Source of the DNA: Sutterella parvirubra YIT 11816
GTDB lineage: Bacteria; Pseudomonadota; Gammaproteobacteria; Burkholderiales; Burkholderiaceae_F
Length of the DNA: 11,834 nt
Assembly (NCBI RefSeq): GCF_000250875.1
Contig: NZ_JH605008.1
Coordinates: 1 to 11,834, forward strand
Reading direction: 5' to 3'
How positions within the stretch are numbered: position 1 is the stretch's first letter; each line of letters begins with the position of its first letter. Shown here in pieces: positions 6,438 through 11,834 of this stretch. Position numbers and translations under genes: made by a program. The notes beneath the pieces were generated by a model. The model was not told the origin of the DNA. It was given only the letters and a program-made list of their open reading frames with translations, and did no database searches.

Positions 6438-8054
6438 ATGACAGATCCCGACGTTCGCCACGTATCCCAACCCGGCCGCGTGCTGATTTTCGACACGACG
6501 CTTCGCGACGGCGAACAGGCCCTATCGCGAAGCCTCTCCGCCGAACAGAAGCTTCACATCGCGCTGGCGTTGGAAAACCTCGGGGTGGACGTCATCGAAG
6601 CGGGTTTCCCGATCTCGTCCGACGGTGACTTCGAAGCGGTCAGGATGATCGCGCAGCGGCTCAAGACCGCGACGCCCTGCGGGCTCGCGCGTGCGGTGGC
6701 CAAAGACATCGACGCCTGCGGCGAAGCGCTCCGCGTGGCGGACCACTTCCGCATCCACACGTTCATCGCGACGAGCGCGATCCATACCAAAGAGAAGCTC
6801 AGGAAGTCCTACGACGAAATCGAAGCGATGGCGGTCGCGGCCGTGAAGCACGCCCGCCGCTACACGGACGACGTCGAGTTCTCGTGCGAGGACGCCGGCC
6901 GCACGGATCCGGACCAGCTCTGCCGCATGGTGGAGGCGGCGATCCGCGCAGGGGCCACCACCGTCAACATTCCCGACACCGTGGGCTACACGGTCCCGAC
7001 CGAATTCGGCGGCATCATCTCGATGCTGATGAACCGCGTGCCCAACATCGACAAGGCGGTGCTCTCGGTCCACTGCCACAACGACCTCGGCATGGCGACC
7101 GCGAACTCCTTGACGGCCGTCGAAATGGGCGCGCGCCAGATCGAGTGCTGCGTGAACGGCCTGGGCGAGCGCGCCGGGAACTGTTCGCTCGAAGAAGTCG
7201 CGGCCGCGATTCATCTGCGCGGGGCACGTCTGGGCGACGTCCACACCGGCATCAAACTCAACCAAATCGCCCGCACGAGCGCGTTGGTCGCGAAGATGAC
7301 GAACGAACCGGTCCCGAACCACAAGGCGATCGTGGGCGGGAACGCCTTCGCGCATTCGTCCGGCATCCATCAGGATGGCGTCTTGAAGAACCGCTCCACC
7401 TACGAAATCCTCACGCCCGAAATGCTGGGCTTCGACGGGAACGTCATGCACATGACGGCGCGCTCGGGCCGGCACATGGTGAAGTCGACCCTGACGGCCT
7501 TGGGCTACCCCGAGGGGAGCTACAACCTCGACCAGCTCTACGCGAAGTTCCTCCAGCTCGCTGACCGCAAGGGCCAGGTCCACGACTACGACCTCGAAGC
7601 GCTCCTCTTCTCGATGAGCCTGGAGCAGGCGGACGACGCCTTCACGCTGGAGCGCTTCAGCGTGATGACGGGTTCGGGCGAAGTGGATCCGACCGCGACC
7701 GTGGTCGTCCGCTGCGGGTCGCGCACCCGCACGGAAGCCTCGACCGGGAACGGTCCGGTCGACGCGATCTACAACGCCGTGACGCGCCTCACCAACCTCA
7801 AGACGAAGCTCCTCACCTACGTGATCGAAGCGAACGGCGAGGGCATGGACGCGTTGGGCCGCGTCAACGTCTCGGTCCTCTACGACGAGCGCAAGTTCTA
7901 CGGCTCGGCCGTGTCGGACGACGTTCTGGAAGCGTCCACGCTCGCGTTCCTCAACGCCTTGAATGCGGTGGAACGCCACCGCCGCGTCGCCGCGGCGAAG
8001 GCCGAGAAGGCCGACAAACCCAACGACCAGAAGCTTCAGGTCGATACCCCCTGA
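6438..8054 (+). CDS. leuA: 2-isopropylmalate synthase
   Basis: Condenses 2-oxoisovalerate with acetyl-CoA to 2-isopropylmalate, the committed step of leucine synthesis. The 538-residue protein has the HMGL-like TIM barrel with DTTLRDGEQ (19-27, Asp24 a metal ligand), VEFSCEDAGRT, NIPDTVGYT, the metal-binding HCHND (His212 and His214) and GLGERAGNCSLEE (Asn248). Then come KAIVGGNAFAHSSGIHQDGV and the C-terminal LeuA dimer/regulatory domain with GNGPVDAIYNA and the MDALGRVNV stretch, where leucine feedback acts in this family. The overall sequence is close to the 523-residue enterobacterial type. The start is supported by GAAGGA about eight bases upstream. The 15-residue Lys/Asp-rich tail (KAEKADKPNDQK) is an extra, probably unstructured end. 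It is the first gene of leuABCD and follows the hairpin leader. Confidence 0.97.
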   Translation: MTDPDVRHVSQPGRVLIFDTTLRDGEQALSRSLSAEQKLHIALALENLGVDVIEAGFPISSDGDFEAVRMIAQRLKTATPCGLARAVAKDIDACGEALRVADHFRIHTFIATSAIHTKEKLRKSYDEIEAMAVAAVKHARRYTDDVEFSCEDAGRTDPDQLCRMVEAAIRAGATTVNIPDTVGYTVPTEFGGIISMLMNRVPNIDKAVLSVHCHNDLGMATANSLTAVEMGARQIECCVNGLGERAGNCSLEEVAAAIHLRGARLGDVHTGIKLNQIARTSALVAKMTNEPVPNHKAIVGGNAFAHSSGIHQDGVLKNRSTYEILTPEMLGFDGNVMHMTARSGRHMVKSTLTALGYPEGSYNLDQLYAKFLQLADRKGQVHDYDLEALLFSMSLEQADDAFTLERFSVMTGSGEVDPTATVVVRCGSRTRTEASTGNGPVDAIYNAVTRLTNLKTKLLTYVIEANGEGMDALGRVNVSVLYDERKFYGSAVSDDVLEASTLAFLNALNAVERHRRVAAAKAEKADKPNDQKLQVDTP

Positions 8055-8061
8055 TGAGCTC

Positions 8062-8075
8062 TGACCCTGAGGTCA
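8062..8075 (+). promoter_or_regulatory. Small hairpin after leuA
   Basis: TGACC (8062-8066), loop CTGA and GGTCA (8071-8075) form a short perfect stem eight bases after the leuA stop codon. It is too weak and lacks a U-tract, so it is not a terminator by itself. Confidence 0.35.
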
Positions 8076-8097
8076 CCCTCCGGCAACCCTTTCTCCT

Positions 8098-9279
<1,182 letters not shown>

Positions 9280-9291
9280 AGCCCAAGACCC

Positions 9292-10743
9292 ATGGAAGAA
9301 CAACGACAACAGATGACGGTGACCCAAGTGAACCACGCTTCGAAGACCCTCTACGAGAAGCTCTACGACCGCCACGTCGTGGCCGCCCCCGAGGGTGAGA
9401 TTCCGCTCCTCTACATCGACCGCCACCTCGTCCACGAGGTGACGAGCCCGCAGGCCTTCGCGGGGTTGGACGCCGCGGGCCGCAAGGTCCGCCGCCCGGA
9501 CCTGACGTTGGCGACCACCGACCACGACATCTCGACCCAGGCGCAGACCTTGGACGTCTGCTCCGAAGCCGCCAAGGCTCAGGTGGGCGCGCTCATCAGG
9601 AACACCGCGAACCATCAGGTGCGCTTCTACGGCCTTGGGAACGAGCGCCAGGGGATCGTGCACATCGTGGGGCCGGAAACGGGCTTCACGCTCCCCGGCA
9701 CGACGGTCGTTTGCGGCGACAGCCACACGGCGACGCACGGCGCCTTCGGCGCGCTCGCCTTCGGGATCGGGACGTCGGAGGTCGAACACGTCCTCGCGAC
9801 GCAGACCCTCCGCCAGCCGAAGCTCAAAACCATGCGCATCAACTGCCGCGGGAAGCTCCAGCTCGGTTTGGCCGCCAAGGACCTGATCCTCGCGATCGCG
9901 CGCCGCATCACGACGGCGGGCGGCACCGGCCACGCGATCGAATTCGCGGGCGAAGCCGTCGAGGCGCTCTCGATGGAAGGCCGCATGACGCTCTGCAACA
10001 TGGCGATCGAAGTGGGCGCGAAGGCGGGGATCGTCGCACCCGACGAAACCACGTTCGCGTACGTGAAGGGCCGTCCCTTTGCGCCCAAGGGCGAGGACTG
10101 GGACCGCGCCGTCGAAGACTGGAAGACCCTGAAGAGCGACCCCGACGCGAAGTTCGACACGGAAATCGAACTCGACGCTTCGGCGATCGTCCCGCAGGTC
10201 ACCTGGGGCACGAACCCCGGGCAGACGATCGGCGTCACCGACGCGGTGCCGAACCCCGAACGCATGACGGACCCGGTGGAAAAGCACGGCGCCGAAGCCG
10301 CGCTCGCGTACGTGGAACTCACCCCCGACGCCCCGATTGCGGGGACCCCGATCGACACCGTCTTCATCGGCTCCTGCACGAACGGGCGCATCGAAGACTT
10401 CCGCGCGGCCGCGGCCGTCGTGAAGGGCAGGAAGGTCGCTCCGGGCGTGCGTGCGCTGGCCGTCCCCGGGAGCATGCAGGTCCGCCGCATGGCGGAAGAA
10501 GAAGGTTTGGACAAGATCTTCATCGAAGCCGGGTTCGAATGGCGCTGGCCGGGGTGCTCGATGTGCCTCGCGATGAACGACGACAAGGCGGCACCGGGCT
10601 CGCGCGTGGCGTCCACCTCGAACCGCAACTTCGTCGGCCGTCAGGGGCGCGGGAGCCGCACCCATCTGATGAGCCCCGCGATGGCGGCCGCGGCCGCTGT
10701 CACGGGCCGCATCACCGACGTCCGCACGCTTTTGAACGCCTGA
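9292..10743 (+). CDS. leuC: 3-isopropylmalate dehydratase, large subunit
   Basis: With LeuD forms the [4Fe-4S] isopropylmalate isomerase that converts 2- to 3-isopropylmalate. The 483-residue protein contains [49 protein letters not shown] (split by family numbering), [13 protein letters not shown] and [11 protein letters not shown]. The three cluster-ligand cysteines fall at 362, 422 and 425, and the spacing of 60 and 3 equals that of known LeuC. The frame is about 17 residues longer than the E. coli protein, largely from an N-terminal [19 protein letters not shown] second in-frame ATG at 9313 would give a more usual start. Neither ATG has a strong ribosome site, so coupling to leuB, 12 bp upstream, is likely. 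Confidence 0.97.
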   Translation: MEEQRQQMTVTQVNHASKTLYEKLYDRHVVAAPEGEIPLLYIDRHLVHEVTSPQAFAGLDAAGRKVRRPDLTLATTDHDISTQAQTLDVCSEAAKAQVGALIRNTANHQVRFYGLGNERQGIVHIVGPETGFTLPGTTVVCGDSHTATHGAFGALAFGIGTSEVEHVLATQTLRQPKLKTMRINCRGKLQLGLAAKDLILAIARRITTAGGTGHAIEFAGEAVEALSMEGRMTLCNMAIEVGAKAGIVAPDETTFAYVKGRPFAPKGEDWDRAVEDWKTLKSDPDAKFDTEIELDASAIVPQVTWGTNPGQTIGVTDAVPNPERMTDPVEKHGAEAALAYVELTPDAPIAGTPIDTVFIGSCTNGRIEDFRAAAAVVKGRKVAPGVRALAVPGSMQVRRMAEEEGLDKIFIEAGFEWRWPGCSMCLAMNDDKAAPGSRVASTSNRNFVGRQGRGSRTHLMSPAMAAAAAVTGRITDVRTLLNA

Positions 10744-10774
10744 ACCCCACCATCGAGATACGAGGACACCAACC

Positions 10775-11392
10775 ATGGAACCGCTCAAAACCCATACCGG
10801 CGTGGCCGTCCCGCTCGATGCGGGGAACGTCGACACCGACCAGATCATCCCGAAGCAGTTTCTGCTCGCCGTCGACCGGAAAGGCTTCGGAAAGCACCTC
10901 TTTCACCAGGCGCGCTATCTGGACGAAGCCGAAACGCAGCCGAACCCCGAGTTCGTGCTGAACAAACCGATCTACAAGGGGGCGTCGATTCTGGTTGCCC
11001 GCGAGAATTTCGGGAACGGCTCGTCGCGCGAACACGCCCCCTGGGCGCTTTTGGACTACGGCATCCGCGTCGTGATCTGCGCGTCCTTCGGGGACATCTT
11101 CCGCAACAACGCGTTGGGGAACGGGCTCCTCACCGTGACGCTCCCTGAAGCCGCGATTTCGGAATTGTTCGACGCGATGTACGCCGACCCCGGCATGAAG
11201 GTGACCGTGAGTCTCGAAACGATGACGGTCGAAGCGGCCGGCAAGTCCTGGGGCTTTGCGTTGGACGACTTCCGCCGCCGCACGATCATGGAAGGGTTGG
11301 ACGCCATGGATCTCACCATGGCCCACGCCGCCGAGATCGAAGCCTACGAGGCGGGGCGTCCGGCGTGGATGAACCGGGCGCTCCAAGGGTGA
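10775..11392 (+). CDS. leuD: 3-isopropylmalate dehydratase, small subunit
   Basis: The swivel-domain partner of LeuC; the pair isomerises isopropylmalate in the cytoplasm. The 205-residue protein, the usual length for bacterial LeuD, starts MEPLKTHTGVAVPLDAGNVDTDQIIPKQFL, the typical DTDQIIPKQFL motif, and later has the conserved ILVARENFGNGSSREHAPWAL loop and FGDIFRNNALGNGLL. ACGAGGA upstream of the ATG serves as the ribosome site. It begins 31 bp after leuC, is the last gene of the operon and is followed by the terminator at 11441-11473. Confidence 0.97.
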   Translation: MEPLKTHTGVAVPLDAGNVDTDQIIPKQFLLAVDRKGFGKHLFHQARYLDEAETQPNPEFVLNKPIYKGASILVARENFGNGSSREHAPWALLDYGIRVVICASFGDIFRNNALGNGLLTVTLPEAAISELFDAMYADPGMKVTVSLETMTVEAAGKSWGFALDDFRRRTIMEGLDAMDLTMAHAAEIEAYEAGRPAWMNRALQG

Positions 11393-11440
11393 GGCCCGCG
11401 GCGCCGGAAACCTGATTCCGCTCACGCTTCGTGACGAACA

Positions 11441-11473
11441 CAAGGCCCGCAGGTTGGACGCCTGCGGGCCTTG
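11441..11473. terminator. Strong bidirectional terminator after leuABCD
   Basis: CAAGGCCCGCAGG (11441-11453) and CCTGCGGGCCTTG (11461-11473) form a perfect 13-bp stem with a 7-nt loop TTGGACG. It lies between convergent leuD and the flavoprotein gene and can serve both. The U-tracts are weak on both sides (ATGTTCG, and TGTTCG on the minus strand). Confidence 0.85.
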
Positions 11474-11516
11474 ATGTTCGTGGATTGGGAAGCTCAGAGG
11501 AGCATCGTCAGAGGAC

Positions 11517-11834
11517 TCACTTCCCCGCCTTCGCGGCCGCCTCCCCGGCGATCAGCCCCGAGGCGAGCGCTTCGGTGAGGGACGCCCCGACCGGCACGGC
11601 CCCCTTCAGGAGACTCCCGTTCGCGGTCTCGCCCGCGGCGAAGAGTCCGGGGATGGGCTTCCCGGAGCGGTCCAAAACCGCCATGCCTTCGTTCGTCTGA
11701 AGGCCGCCCACGGTCCCGGCGATGCGCGGCCACAGCCGCACGGCGTAGTACGGCGTCTTCGTCACGGCGCGGAGGTGTTCCGCGGGCTTCCCGAAGGCGT
11801 CCTTCTTGGCGGCGACGCCTTCGTTGTAGGTCTT
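11517..11834 (-). CDS. FAD-dependent fumarate-reductase-like flavoprotein, C-terminus (partial)
   Basis: Only the last 105 codons are in the window; the frame is open through the right edge, so the start lies beyond it. It ends with GGLQTNEGMAVLD, then GKPIPGLFAAGETANG, the C-terminal FAD-contacting motif of the fumarate reductase/succinate dehydrogenase flavoprotein and flavocytochrome c superfamily, then GASLTEALASGLIAGEAAAK. Upstream, YNEGVAAKKDAFGKP also fits flavocytochrome c relatives. The usual HxxNRLGGNA segment is replaced by a SLLKGAVPVGASL run, which resembles the looser 3-ketosteroid-dehydrogenase/FAD_binding_2 branch. The electron acceptor or substrate (fumarate, urocanate, methacrylate or other) cannot be told from this part. 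It converges on leuD across the terminator. Confidence 0.85.
   Translation of the reverse strand, partial: KTYNEGVAAKKDAFGKPAEHLRAVTKTPYYAVRLWPRIAGTVGGLQTNEGMAVLDRSGKPIPGLFAAGETANGSLLKGAVPVGASLTEALASGLIAGEAAAKAGK

Overview
The window is a GC-rich bacterial chromosome segment. Its gene content suggests a gut-type proteobacterium, possibly a betaproteobacterium of the Sutterellaceae kind. That guess rests on the high GC with strong C/G third positions, a flavocytochrome-c/fumarate-reductase-like flavoprotein and a decayed IS4-superfamily transposase. It is a judgement, not a measured result.

Layout. (1) Positions 1-776 hold a NikE/DppF-type ABC ATPase whose 5' end is abnormal: the reading frame keeps family-like sequence upstream of its first ATG but runs into a stop at 51-53 beside an AT-rich inverted repeat. 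(2) Positions 874-2138 are a broken transposase with two in-frame amber stops, a frameshift and an apparent loss of much of its catalytic core. (3) Positions 2207-5641 are minus-strand genes: an FGGY-family carbohydrate kinase with its own terminator, then a truncated exported L-asparaginase remnant followed at 37 bp by a CapA/PGA_cap-type metallophosphatase. (4) Positions 5642-6437 are a long non-coding stretch with the most unusual structure in the window. (5) Positions 6438-11392 are a complete leuABCD operon on the plus strand, closed by a strong terminator at 11441-11473. (6) Positions 11517-11834 are the C-terminus of a convergent flavoprotein gene that continues beyond the window.

The leu genes together supply the whole isopropylmalate route from 2-oxoisovalerate to 2-oxoisocaproate: LeuA condensation, LeuCD isomerisation and LeuB oxidative decarboxylation. 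The kinase, CapA-like and flavoprotein genes have no visible functional link to it.

The main novelty candidate is at 6084-6276. Two diverged copies of a short element face each other on opposite strands. Each carries a 23-bp palindrome TTGCAAAA-N7-TTTTGCAA with identical 17-bp centre spacing, and each translates to a related peptide (LQ..FCK ... SGFF.VNG). Several differences between the copies are synonymous and the length difference is a multiple of three, so the element may derive from, or still be, a small coding repeat. It lies upstream of leuA, whose leader also has a strong long hairpin at 6353-6407.
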